In this document: positions 1 through 8,640 of the stretch, piece after piece
Numbering within the stretch: the stretch's first letter is position 1
How the letters are laid out: every line of letters starts with the position of its first letter
Source of the DNA: Basidiobolus meristosporus CBS 931.73
Lineage: Eukaryota > Basidiobolomycota > Basidiobolomycetes > Basidiobolales > Basidiobolaceae
Direction of reading: 5' to 3'
Length of the DNA: 20,345 bases
Assembly (NCBI GenBank): GCA_002104905.1
Contig: MCFE01001007.1
Coordinates: forward strand, 1-20,345
The notes under the pieces: model-generated
What the model was told of the DNA's origin: nothing
The model's input: the letters and a program-made list of their open reading frames with translations, nothing else
Databases searched by the model: none
Made by a program: the position numbers and the translations under genes

Positions 1-2370
1 CCTGGGAACTTACTCAGTTCATGCTGCCAAATCTGGTCCTAGGAGAAGTGACCCCCTTTGGAGACCTCACTCTGCCTCAGCTGCCCAGCAGGCTGCAGTG
101 ATATTCAAGCAAGCTCAAAGGGTAACTCAGGCAGAAGTAATAATCAGTTTTAGAGATCCTGGTATCTCTGCTGTGGATGATGCATACAAGTACTTTCAAG
201 AAGTATTTGCATACCCACCTGCTCATTGCCTTAAAGATGGCTTGGTTTCAGCATTTGGGACTTTCATGCAAGACACCCTCTCTGATACTTAATGGTTCAC
301 TGCCAAGTCTCTTCTTCTTGCAATCAGCAAGTATCCCTCTTCCAAGTCTGCTGGTCTGGACCCCCTTCATATATGCATTCCCAAGGTTTTGGCTAGAAAT
401 GCAGCTTTGATAGATGATTTGAAGATTTTCTTTCATCATTGCCTCAGGCTAGGGTTTACCCCTTCACAGTGGAATCTCTCTCACATTCACCCTTTGCCAA
501 AGAAGTCCACTTCCTCAACCATTGTCAACTTCAGGCCTATTGCCTTGACACCAATGCTTAGAAGAATATTTGAGGCCTGCCTCCTCAACCACTTGAAGGA
601 CTCCCCCTTGGCCCAGTTTCATCCTGCACAAGCTGGCTTTAGGGGTGGCTACTCTACTGTAACACATTCAGTTGTATCTCATGATGCTTTTTACCTATCA
701 GGTCATAAAGAAAGAAAACACAGAATCTTTATTGACCTAAAGCAAGCATATGATAGGGTAGTGATCCCAATACTCCTGAAGAAGCTAAAGAACCAGAATG
801 TATCCAGTCAGCTTCTTAGGATTGTACACTCACTCTTCTCAGCCTGCTATTCCACAATTAGTGTTAATGGTGTGATATCATCTCCATTTCCCAGGCTCAG
901 GGGGCTATTCCAGGGATCTTTGCTTTCACCAATCCTGTTCAATGTCTACATTGATGACCTAGCTCAAAGTCTCTGCTCCAATGACTCAGCAGCAGCTGTG
1001 CCCTCTGCACTGCTATTTGATGATGACATCCAATTGCTGCCTAGGAGTCTCTCAGAAGCTAATCATTTGCTGAGTAAAGTCAGCCAATGGTGTACTGCCA
1101 ATGGTATGGAAGTGAACACTTCTGAATCAGCATACATTGGTCCTACACCAGAGTGGAATATTACCTTCAATAACTCCCTTCTGCCTCAACCTTCCTCTTA
1201 CAGCTACCTTGGACTCCCAACTTGTCAAAGTGGTATTTCTTGGGCAGCTTACACTGAAAAGTGTATTCAAAGGGCTTCTGCCACTTTGAGTTTCCTACAG
1301 CTCAAAGGGACCAGATGGCATCCCCTGATTAGGCTACAGCTATTCAAGGCCTTTGTGAGGTCATCTTGGGAGTATGTTGCTCCTATGATGTGTTTGGCTG
1401 CTGATCCTGACCTCATTACCAAGGTACAAGCTCTTCAGCAAGAAGCTATTGGCTGGGTAGTCAATGCTTCTGACTACCATTCTAGGCAATATCAGAGGCT
1501 TATGCATAGTCTGACTGGTATTGAGGCTGTGCCAATCAGATTTGAGACTTTAGGTATCAGATTTGGGCAGCACTATGCAAAAGCATCACCCAACAATCCT
1601 TTGAAGATCTTAGTCAATAAGATTACTAACAACTTAGTCCAAGCCACCCCAAAGTCATTGGTCAGGAAGGAGATACACTTTCCTGATGGTTATAGAGATT
1701 ATCTGGCCTCCAACAGTGCCAAGCCACCTAGAGAGCATATTCCTCTCTCTGTAGCAATGCATAAAAGGAAGCTGGAGAATATTGCCAGAGTTACTAGCTC
1801 AAAAGACAGAGTTGGACTTATTTCTCATGAAAGTAGACATTCCCATAGTGGAGCAGACATATCCCTTTACATCAGGAGTTCCTTCTTTGCCTTCCAGGCC
1901 ATAAGGTGAAGAATGAACACACTTTGCTTGGGTTTCAAGTGCCCCTACTGTAGCAGGTATTTTTACTTCTCTCATGAAGAGAGCTGCTTTGGGTTCAAAG
2001 ATACCCAATCTTTGTTCCAATTTCACAAACAAAGGGAGCTCATCCAGAGACTTTCTGCTATCATATCTGCAATTAGACCTGAGCTTCTGCCTTCCTGTGA
2101 GATCTCTGCCTTCCAGGAAGTGGTAGTATAGCTCTACACTTTCCCTTGGTGCTTTGCTTTCAAATAACTCCCAGCTTTACTTCATTTTCTAGCCTAATTT
2201 GTTGACTAATTTCTTTTCAGAACTCAACTCAACTTAAGCAGTATGTTTACCTTCACATTACCATAGATATATTTTCTTTGTACAATTTGCACTACTCAAC
2301 TTGAATCAAGTTGAAATGGTATTACTATACTTGATCAGATTCAATAAAAGAATTTAGACCCCTAACCCTA
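1..2370 (+). mobile_element. 3' portion of a LINE-type (non-LTR) retrotransposon, inactive
   Basis: The element enters from the left edge, so its 5' end and any endonuclease domain are outside the window. Its body is a reverse-transcriptase reading frame (see the separate entry) followed by about 240 bases of 3' untranslated DNA. That DNA holds a near-perfect palindrome at 2297-2313, an AATAAA at 2343-2348 and two CCCTAA units at 2360-2371. No long terminal repeat and no RNase H or integrase is visible, which fits a LINE. The right boundary is set by the sequence beyond it: from 2371 the minus strand reads as an MFS transporter pseudogene, so the LINE appears inserted in, or recombined next to, that gene. 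The clade was not determined. Confidence 0.85.
2..2131 (+). pseudogene. LINE reverse transcriptase ORF with two in-frame stops
   Basis: One frame runs from base 2 to the TAG at 2129-2131, broken only by TAA at 290-292 and TGA at 1907-1909. The RT hallmarks are in order: a KSAGLDPLH entry motif just after the first stop, a block with NFRPIALT, FIDLKQAYDRV, RGLFQGSLLSPILFNVYIDD, and the catalytic box at 1016-1027. That box reads FDDD, where the usual form is FADD or YADD: both catalytic aspartates remain but the alanine is replaced. Beyond the second stop there is a Cys/His cluster, CPYC followed by H and C (CX2CX7HX3C), like the zinc-binding tails of LINE ORF2 proteins. The reading after each stop continues the same protein, so these are nonsense mutations, not gene boundaries. 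The encoded enzyme would copy element RNA at a nicked target. This copy should be dead. Confidence 0.87.
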
Positions 2371-2371
2371 A
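2360..2371 (+). repeat. Two telomere-like CCCTAA units at the LINE 3' end
   Basis: Two tandem CCCTAA hexamers (complement of the TTAGGG telomere repeat of many fungi) lie 12 bases after the LINE's AATAAA, exactly where MFS pseudogene homology begins on the other strand. They could be the element's 3' tail, a remnant of a telomeric target, or chance, because only two units are present. Confidence 0.5.
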
Positions 2372-2693
2372 GTGCTCTAGGAAGCCCTGCACAGTGCGCT
2401 GCCTACTTCGAAGATTACAATGGCAAATAGGAACACTATTCTATGTCCAAAGATATCTGAAAACTAGTCCGACTGATTAGTACCATGAAATATGTTGCCC
2501 TGTATTGGTGAACTCACCTTTCCATAGAGAGGTTGACAAGCTGTGGCAGTCAGCATGTAGGTAGTGGCCACAATTGTCTGATCAAGACTGGTTTAAAGGA
2601 TGGCCATAGCAAGACCAATAAAGACCAGCACTAGCTTTCCAAAAGGTAGAAGGGCAGAACCGTCCACTGCAAGATCTGGCTTAGCTAAGTCCT
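2371..2693 (-). pseudogene. DHA2-type MFS transporter pseudogene (N-terminal part)
   Basis: On the minus strand, exon A (2693 to 2518) reads LLPFGKLVLVFIGLAMAIL, a stop at 2593-2595, then TSLDQTIVATT joined directly to YMLTATACQPLYGK. It is followed by a 54 nt intron (2517 to 2464) with GTGAGT donor, TACTAAT branch site and CTAG acceptor, and then exon B (2463 to 2371) reading FSDIFGHRIVFLFAIVIFEV and GSALC. These are the first transmembrane helices and the loop-2/3 signature of fungal 14-TM drug:H+ antiporters. Damage: a stop in TM1, an apparent loss of roughly 20-25 residues between IVAT and YMLTA (judged from the family pattern), a TAG at 2377-2379 where Gln is expected, and complete loss of the rest at the LINE junction. 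A CTAAC...TTTCAG acceptor precedes exon A, so an upstream exon once existed. Confidence 0.8.
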
Positions 2694-2734
2694 CTGAAAG
2701 TTAGGGTTATCTACGAAACAAGGTGCTAACCGAT

Positions 2735-2798
2735 TTGGATTGAACTATCAAAAATCATGTTGAATTGAACCATCACAAATCACGTTGAGTTGAACGCT
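2735..2798. repeat. 25 bp tandem repeat, about 2.6 copies
   Basis: Consecutive units at 2735-2759, 2760-2784 and (partial) 2785-2798 share TTGAATTGAAC-ATCA-AAATCA-G with a few substitutions. It is a small diverged minisatellite between the MFS relic and the dehydrogenase gene. No coding potential was seen around it. The remainder of 2700-3120 shows no feature that can be supported. Confidence 0.7.
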
Positions 2799-3125
2799 TA
2801 AACTATAGATACCCTTGGCTACCATAACTCGCAACATTACCACATGTGTTAGCAGTCCGAATCGACCTTAGCCACATGATGGATGGCTCATGCATGCTAC
2901 CGATATAAATGGAATAGGCCAGAAAGAGGGAACTATCCAAATTCGGTGATATCAAGGAATGTATGTGCGGGCCAAGAACCTCGAAAATCATCCGGGCAAA
3001 TGAGCAGACAAAGCTACTTCTATAATCGAAGATATTGTTGATAACTTATCCAGAAAATTGAACGTCGATATGACCATCATTACTAATAAGACTAGAATTT
3101 TCTGTCTGATCCGCAGAATTAAGTG

Positions 3126-3161
3126 CCAATCATTAAAGGTCGTTAATTCACAGTATTTATA
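3126..3161 (+). promoter_or_regulatory. Candidate CCAAT/TATA promoter of the alcohol dehydrogenase gene
   Basis: A CCAAT pentamer at 3126-3130 and a TATTTATA box at 3154-3161 lie 75-100 bases upstream of the ATG at 3229, a normal spacing for a fungal core promoter. The assignment rests only on motif and spacing. Confidence 0.45.
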
Positions 3162-3228
3162 GGCAGACTCTTGGAAGTATCAGCTCAACATTGCTTTTTG
3201 CAAATAGCTGATCGCTCTTAATATTAAC

Positions 3229-4299
3229 ATGGTTGAAGGCAAAATTAACGAAATTCGTGGCTGGGCTGCCAAGAAAGCCGGTCTCGAAGTCGAGCCCTGG
3301 AGCTACGTTCCACGTCCTTTGGGCCCCAATGACGTAGAGATCAAGATCGACTATTCTGGTATCTGTGGTTCCGATCTCCATACTCTCAGGGACGAGTGGA
3401 AGAACTCTATCTGCCCCACTCCATATCCCGCGATCGTCGGTCACGAGATCGTGGGTCGTGTTATCACCAAGGGAGCAGATGTCAAGGACCTTGAGGAAGG
3501 CGATATTGTCGGAGTTGGTGCCCAGGTCAATGCCTGTCTAAGCAAGGAGTGCCATGCTTGTAATCGTGGACTTGATCCTCACTGCCCTGAGATGGTGGTT
3601 ACTTATGCCGGTTTTTACAAAGATGGCCAACAGAGTCACGGCGGTTATGCTGAGGCTATTCGAGTCAATTCTGCATATGCTTTCAAGCTACCAGAGAGCG
3701 TTGACCCCAAGCTTGCGGCTCCTCTGATGTGCGCGGGCACCACCGTCTTTGCTCCTATGCTCCGTGATGGTGTCAAGAAGGGTGATCGTGTTGGTATTGT
3801 TGGTATAGGTGGCCTAGGTCATTTGGCCATTCAGTTTGCCAACGCTTTGGGTGCGGAGGTTGTTGCATTCTCTCAATCCCCTAACAAGCGTCAGCAATGC
3901 CTTGACTTGGGTGCCTCGATCTTTGTTGACACCTCAAAGAAGGAGGAAGTTGACGAGATTCGTCACACACTCAACTATTTGTTTGTCACAGCTGACTGCA
4001 AGTCTGAGCAGTACAACGAGTTCTTTTCGTGGATGGACTTTGGTGGTGAAATCTGCCTGCTCTCTGTTCCTCCGGAGAAATTGGCTTTCCAGCCAATTGA
4101 CTTCATTGCAAGTGAAATCAAGCTAACCGGCTCCTTGATTGGTGGCGTAGAGGTGATCAAGAAGGCTTTGGAGTTTGCTGGTAAGCACAATATCAAGCCT
4201 ATGGTAGAGCACTTCCCATTGTTCAAGGTCAATGAAGCTCTGCAGCATATGGAACAAGGCAAAGCTCGTTATCGTATTGTCCTTGATGTAGAATACTAG
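3229..4299 (+). CDS. Zinc-dependent NADP(H) alcohol dehydrogenase, cinnamyl-alcohol dehydrogenase (Adh6/YahK) type
   Basis: This is an intact, intronless gene of 356 residues, the usual size for the family (yeast Adh6 is about 360). Members reduce aldehydes such as cinnamaldehydes and other fusel or aromatic aldehydes to alcohols in the cytosol with NADPH. The catalytic-zinc ligands are C46 in GICGSD, H72-E73 in GHE and C168 in LMCAGTTV. The structural-zinc cysteines are C103, C108, C111 and C119. The Rossmann motif is GIVGIGGLG (189-197). The NADP-binding loop is S215-Q-S-P-N-K220-R; S and K match Adh6, but its Arg is Gln here. The first structural-zinc pair is spaced CX4C instead of the usual CX2C. 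The C-terminal RYRIVLD is typical. The ATG follows a CCAAT/TATA pair, and AATAAA at 4441-4446 is a possible polyadenylation signal. The exact substrate cannot be told from sequence. Confidence 0.93.
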   Translation: MVEGKINEIRGWAAKKAGLEVEPWSYVPRPLGPNDVEIKIDYSGICGSDLHTLRDEWKNSICPTPYPAIVGHEIVGRVITKGADVKDLEEGDIVGVGAQVNACLSKECHACNRGLDPHCPEMVVTYAGFYKDGQQSHGGYAEAIRVNSAYAFKLPESVDPKLAAPLMCAGTTVFAPMLRDGVKKGDRVGIVGIGGLGHLAIQFANALGAEVVAFSQSPNKRQQCLDLGASIFVDTSKKEEVDEIRHTLNYLFVTADCKSEQYNEFFSWMDFGGEICLLSVPPEKLAFQPIDFIASEIKLTGSLIGGVEVIKKALEFAGKHNIKPMVEHFPLFKVNEALQHMEQGKARYRIVLDVEY

Positions 4300-4584
4300 A
4301 AAGATAAATAGAAAGTAAAGCGATTTAATACAACGTAACTGTAAAATCCAAAAAGCCAGAATCGGGATCGCGTAGGCTTACAAATACTACCTGGTAAACA
4401 CCATCTGAATATATGGACAGGACCGCACAGTATTGGATGAAATAAATCAAAGCCAATTTCGCTCCTTCCCAGCTTAATTCCCATATTTATATCCTCATTC
4501 ACTTTCAAATCCTGTTGCAGTGCCTTGGTGTTCTTGAGACTCTAGGCAGTAGTTTTGATGAGGTGGCCATGTTGCCCTTCCCAA
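4300..4584. other. Intergenic, 3' side of the dehydrogenase gene
   Basis: AT-rich DNA holding the probable 3' untranslated region of the dehydrogenase gene, with AATAAA at 4441-4446. No convincing gene was seen on either strand. Confidence 0.5.
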
Positions 4585-4806
4585 CTAAGACACATTGACC
4601 TCTAATCTTGAAATATCCGTGAGGGCTTTCGAGGCCTCCAGCTGGCACCGTTTAGCTCGACCCATATTGGCATTGCTCTGCACTTGGACAATCTTACCGC
4701 CTTCATTGACTACAACTACTCCTTTGGTGGCATATTTCAAGGAGAAAGTGGCGTTAACCAGATGAACAAAGCTGTCATGGAATATTTGCTGAGCGGAGAT
4801 AGCATT
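4585..4806 (-). pseudogene. Coding-like relic, family not recognised
   Basis: A 73-codon open stretch on the minus strand ends at TAG 4585-4587. Its composition is protein-like, with QIFHDSFVHLVNATFSLKYA, then KGVVVVNEGGKIVQVQSNAN and a charged helix RAKRCQLEASKALTDISRLE. There is no start codon. A plausible 3' splice site (CTCAG) sits just before CAA at 4788, with a possible 57 nt intron upstream (GTATAC donor), but the preceding exon frame closes quickly. After the TAG the frame stays open for about 30 more codons. It may be the last exon of a decayed gene. The KGVVVVNEGGKI segment is vaguely reminiscent of roadblock-type domains, but not enough to name it. Confidence 0.35.
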
Positions 4807-5395
4807 TCAGTGGGTATGATGGCCAAGGAGAAGCACATAGTATACAGAGCTGTTGACTGAATGCTGCTTCGTTCACTGTATTTCTATTGTGTGTTTCAGG
4901 TAGGTAAATGCAATGCCTAATCATATTACATGATGGCTTGTATGCTGGGTGTAGCAAGTATTCATATTATTGAAACAAATATGCAAAACACTTTTGAAAG
5001 TGCTACTACCAGTGCCATTGCTCCAGTCACCCTATTCTTATATCTTTGTATATGTATTTTATCAATGTATTTGTGAAACTGTTATCTAAGTTACACCAGC
5101 TGAACGGTGACCGATACAAAAAATACTCTTGAAGATTAAACTACACGCTGTCAAGGCATTGCAAATAACATGATTAACTGCTCTGCTTCATAATATTCTG
5201 TTAGCATGCATATGTTTCCCACAGCAAAGGTTCAGGGTCTTGATACTCATTTGTGATTGGTGTAAATCACCAACAGCTGGCTTCACTGTCAAACAACACT
5301 TGACTCAAATACCTTAGGTATAGTAGAGATGTTAATGAATAATTGAACTTGGCGTACACAAACAGCAAAAATATTCCTGTCAAGTTGTCAGAGTT
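4807..5395. other. Gene-free AT-rich stretch
   Basis: No supported gene, RNA or repeat was found between the 4.6-4.8 kb relic and the foldback element. Only short frames without protein-like composition occur. Confidence 0.5.
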
Positions 5396-5882
5396 GATCA
5401 TGTGGTTTTCACTTAATTATTATTGAGTGTAAAAATGGCTTTTATATTTTTACACGATCTTCGCAATACAAACCCGCAGAATACATTTGGGTGCTCCCAA
5501 GAGTATGTGTGCAAAGTTTGAGGGACTTTGGACAACTGAGTAATCCTTCATGTCCTGCGTACCTGATATTTTGGCAAAGTATTCTTGAAAATTTCGTAAT
5601 TACACCTAAATATTCACCCTACTTAGTCACACAGATCATGGTCTACAAATCTTAGAGAATTCTGAGCCAATTCCCTGTCGGAATTTACTTTGAATACTTT
5701 CACCAAAACATCAGGTACCCAGAACATGAACTTTTGTAAAGTTGTCCAAACAGCTCCTAACTTTGCACACATGTTCTTGGGATCTTACTAAACATAGTCT
5801 ACGTGTTGGTTTTTCCAGGATCATGTAAAAGTATAAACACCACTTTTACATTAATAAATCATTAAGTGAAAACCACATAATC
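5396..5882. mobile_element. Foldback / MITE-like element with arms of about 195 bp (copy 1)
   Basis: The two ends are inverted copies: GATCATGTGGTTTTCACTTA at 5396 mirrors the end of the right arm at 5882 (GATTATGTGGTTTTCACTTA when read on the minus strand). The symmetry continues inward through CCCAAGA-TATGTGTGCAAAGTT, TTTGGACAACT, TCATGTCCTG-GTACCTGAT and TTTTGG--AAAGTATTC. The arms span about 5396-5590 and 5690-5882 around a spacer of about 100 bp. There is no transposase, so it would be non-autonomous. Sequence just outside the right arm (about 5883-5932) is also shared with the second copy at 17.2-17.7 kb, so the true boundary on that side may lie further out. No target-site duplication could be fixed. 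Confidence 0.75.
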
Positions 5883-6090
5883 CACTTGTTCTCCCAATCA
5901 CTGCCAATATCTCCAAAAACTCTCACAACAACTTCTTTACATATTTGACCTAAGTAGATAAAGATTTTGCCACCTGGTGACGTTCATCCCTCCCCCTAAG
6001 CAAATCTTGCACCTCTTCAGAAATCTGCTCAGTTTGAGTTGGTTTCTTTATTCATTGTCTTAAATACAGATATCACCTCTGGATGATATC

Positions 6091-7366
6091 ATGTCCGTAG
6101 GTATACCTACACCGATAACCAATTTTGGACAGATTTGCAACCACGCGCACTACAATAACACTTCCCATTTATTTGTTAATTCTTTGGCGGTGATAGATAA
6201 TGACCCAAAGTGTTAGACATTGACAATATTTGCTTTGGTACTAACTATCTTATCAGTGAGGGTTCTGGAGAGGTTGAGCCATTCCAGCCACAGTTCATTG
6301 GCAAGTTTGCTTGTAACTGTAAAACCTATGGCGTCATGCTTGCTTCGACTTAAACAGGAGTATTTTTGTAATGTAGATGGCGTGGAAAATAGCTGAGATA
6401 GAGAAGCAAACTTACGTGGCTAGTTGCAACTGGCGATTTTCATTGCATTTTTAATTCTGAAAACCGTCAGATGACCTTGATTCGTAAAGCTGGGAAAATT
6501 ACTTCCAAGTTGCTACTGCCACTTCCAACAATGCTCACCTCTATGCGGCTACCAATGATTTTTTCGTGATTTGCGACTATCGGTAGCCACAATCAGGAAA
6601 GTACCGACTTCCTAATTGGATTCGGCTTATCAAACTTCTTTTCAAGAATTCTTTGATTGTCACTCCGAATTATTGGATTTTATAAACCAATTCCGGAACT
6701 CTGACCCCAGGCACAAAATCAAGGTACATATCCGCTCTATCGGAACAAGTTATCGGATTCAAAAAATATTAGCCAGAAATCTAGGTGTGCGGCGCTATTT
6801 TGAAGCCAATATGTTCAACAAAAAATTTAGGTTGCTTATGCCAAACAGATTATGGCAAGTAGCTCCAACAAGTGCTCGTGTCGCGCGCCGTGGATCTCTA
6901 GCACCAACTACAGGTATGTTCTGTTAGATGAATAAACGTCCTTATTTCATGCTAAGAATTATTCGAGTGATGGTAGAGGATACACTTCTCAAATATCCTG
7001 ACTGTTTTCAGTGAAATAGATCACTGTGACTTACAATGGCAAATTCCTTAATATAAACATAATATAGATATTTCCATATGTAGTGTGGTTTGCTTTGACA
7101 ATGAAGTCCACTCAAACCAAGAAAGCCACCATCGATGATGTGGTCGAATAAGAAGCTGTATCAAGATGTGTAGATCATGGGTTTTTATCTACACCATCTC
7201 ATAGCTTCTCAGCTTTGCTCAATCCTTACTGTTAACCGAATTATGGGATTTGATGGGACTCCAGCACCTGTTTGACGACCACCTTTCATTTTTCTGGACC
7301 ATCTTGCACAAATATATGGACAAATATGATTTATCTATCAAATATCTTTATCGTGGAAATTTCTGA
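6091..7366 (+). pseudogene. Decayed multi-segment protein gene, family not recognised
   Basis: Several protein-like stretches follow one another on the plus strand in shifting frames. 6091-6213 starts with ATG (SVGIPTPITNFGQI...). About 6209-6345 has VLDIDNICFGTNYLISEGSG and GKFACNCKTYGVMLAST, a likely frameshift continuation. About 6489-6582 has SWENYFQVATATSNNAHLYA. 6616-6927 is 103 codons with SELLDFINQF, ILARNLGVRRYFEANMF and ARRGSLAPTTGMF. About 7070-7240 has KKATIDDVVE, a stop, then EAVSRCVDHGFLS. About 7214-7366 has LTELWDLMGLQHLFDDH and FWTILHKYMDKYDLSIKYL. The order (possible beta-rich start, helical end) would suit a large nucleoporin- or scaffold-like protein, but no domain is recognised with confidence. 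Some gaps may be introns; stops and frameshifts inside the segments argue for a pseudogene. Confidence 0.42.
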
Positions 7367-7450
7367 TGAAATGGTTGTAACGGTGGCTTACTGTAGGTTG
7401 TACAGTCCCAAATACAGTGGAAAAGATTGGGCAACAGTAGAGGTAGCGCG

Positions 7451-7714
7451 TCAGTTTGGCAGATTAGCGACAGTGTCATCTTGAATTAGTGTTTCTGTTG
7501 TGGTATCATACGTATTTTTTATGTCTGCAGACGGAGTAAATGTTGTTAATGCGGTACTTGTGCTGCGTACTATTTCGGTCTGTACAATGGTATCGATCCG
7601 AGTCTCCAACGAAGTAATAATGGGCTCGATTGTATGGGTGTGCCATTGCTTCGAAGTTGTAGTTGTAGCTCTTGGGTAAACCGTTTGTAATAAACAATAA
7701 AGAAAAGCCACATC
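7451..7714 (-). pseudogene. Thr-rich secreted-protein-like relic
   Basis: The minus strand is open from 7714 to TGA 7451-7453 without an ATG. It follows a plausible splice acceptor (CATAG at 7715-7719), so an upstream exon may have supplied the start, but none was found. The product begins with a hydrophobic stretch (VAFLYCLLQTVYPRA) and continues Thr-rich with regular spacing: TTTTS, HTHTIEPIITSLETRIDTIV, STALTTFTPSAD, DTTTETLIQDDTV. Past the stop, short Thr-rich phrases (RATSTVAQS, ATVTTISSEIST) continue in the same frame. Composition and TxT rhythm resemble the giant protein encoded 1.3 kb to the right, but no aligned block was identified. Confidence 0.35.
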
Positions 7715-7766
7715 CTATGAATTCCGTAAGATACGCTGAGTATATCACTTATATGCACATATACTC

Positions 7767-8036
7767 AGAGATATGACCTTCAATTGGATACGGATGAAAA
7801 GACTTTGTACTTAATGGAGCTGTATGCAGAAGGCAAGGTTTTTGGATATTTCCTGGAATTCAAAAATTAATGTGTCATATATATTTTGCTGTCTAATACT
7901 TGATGAGCAACCAAACCACCAATTGCTAACTATGCAGAGCCTACTTTCAATGAGCAATATGTTGTATATTCTCTACTTGTTGTTAGCAATTGGAAGAACA
8001 AGTAGGTTGAGTGCCAGGAAGGATATGGATAAACAT
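7767..8036. other. Stretch without a supported gene
   Basis: Between two minus-strand relics. Minus-strand frames here may be the eroded C-terminal part of the aspartic protease relic, but no family motif could be recognised. The plus-strand frame at 7824-8051 has no protein-like character. Confidence 0.4.
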
Positions 8037-8419
8037 TCATGTGCAATCTGAAAAGGTTACTCCTAGTTCCAGCAATGCCGCATCCAGTGAGTAGTAGCAA
8101 TTCGAACGCACCAACTGAAAACTAGTAGAAATTCCACCCAAGTATCGATTGTCGCTGTCCCTATTAGGGAAATCAATGCCGTACGTTTGGGGAAATCAAT
8201 GTACCAAACAATTGGGCTAATCAGCATACGATAAGAAGGGCGATCCAATCCAAAAAGGCCATAGAGGTCGGTGAAACCAATTGTTGTAGGTACTTCCGGG
8301 CTTACTCCAAGGATGACATTTTTTGCCAATAGCCGTTTTGGAGATGATATGGTAATCTTGGCCAAATATGCATAAGAAGCAACGCACCTAACTTGTTTAG
8401 GAATTCCACTCCCGTGACA
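8037..8419 (-). pseudogene. Pepsin-type aspartic protease pseudogene (middle fragment)
   Basis: Reading right to left from 8419, the minus strand gives CHGSGIPKQV (like the YGSG region), ITISSPKRLLAKNVILGVSP (substrate-flap strand and the NVxFG motif), FTDLYGLFGLDRPSY (the DGLFGLG/DGILGL block), and GTATIDTWVEFLLV at about 8146-8120. The last matches the second catalytic motif, normally DTGT, with Gly replaced by Trp (8138-8146). A frameshift within about 10 bases then leads into RSNCYYSLDAALLELGVTFS and DC, ending at TGA 8037-8039. An active enzyme is a two-lobed protease of roughly 350-400 residues. Here the first DTG lobe is not visible upstream and the C-terminal third is unrecognisable. 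Identification rests on motif order; there is no full-length homology. Confidence 0.6.
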
Positions 8420-8616
8420 TTATGCACAACCATCATACACAAGGCTCAGAATGATTCTCAGTCTAAGGGTAAGTAGCCCTGGAATCACGACAGTCCAGGG
8501 GATGGTATATCTGATGCTGTTTATCTGGCGCAAGAGCATGCAATTGCTCTGCTAGCGCCTGTATTATACTTTTTGCAGTTCAGGCTATAACAGAACTAAG
8601 AGCTGAAAGTTTGCCA

Positions 8617-8640
8617 CCAATCATGTCCGAATTATATAAA
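8617..8640 (+). promoter_or_regulatory. CCAAT (8617-8621) plus TATATAAA (8633-8640), owner uncertain
   Basis: This is a strong CCAAT/TATA pair about 420 bases before the giant gene's ATG. Several ATGs lie between, so it would drive the giant gene only with a long or spliced leader. A weaker CCAAT followed at once by TTTATAGA occurs at about 9018-9028, 30-40 bases before the ATG. Between 8440 and 9059 no gene is supported. Confidence 0.35.

Noticed and set aside
2360-2371. Chromosome end or interstitial telomere
   Set aside because: Only two hexamers are present and coding homology continues directly beyond them. A lone TTAGGG at 2701-2706 is a single unit inside an intron-like stretch.
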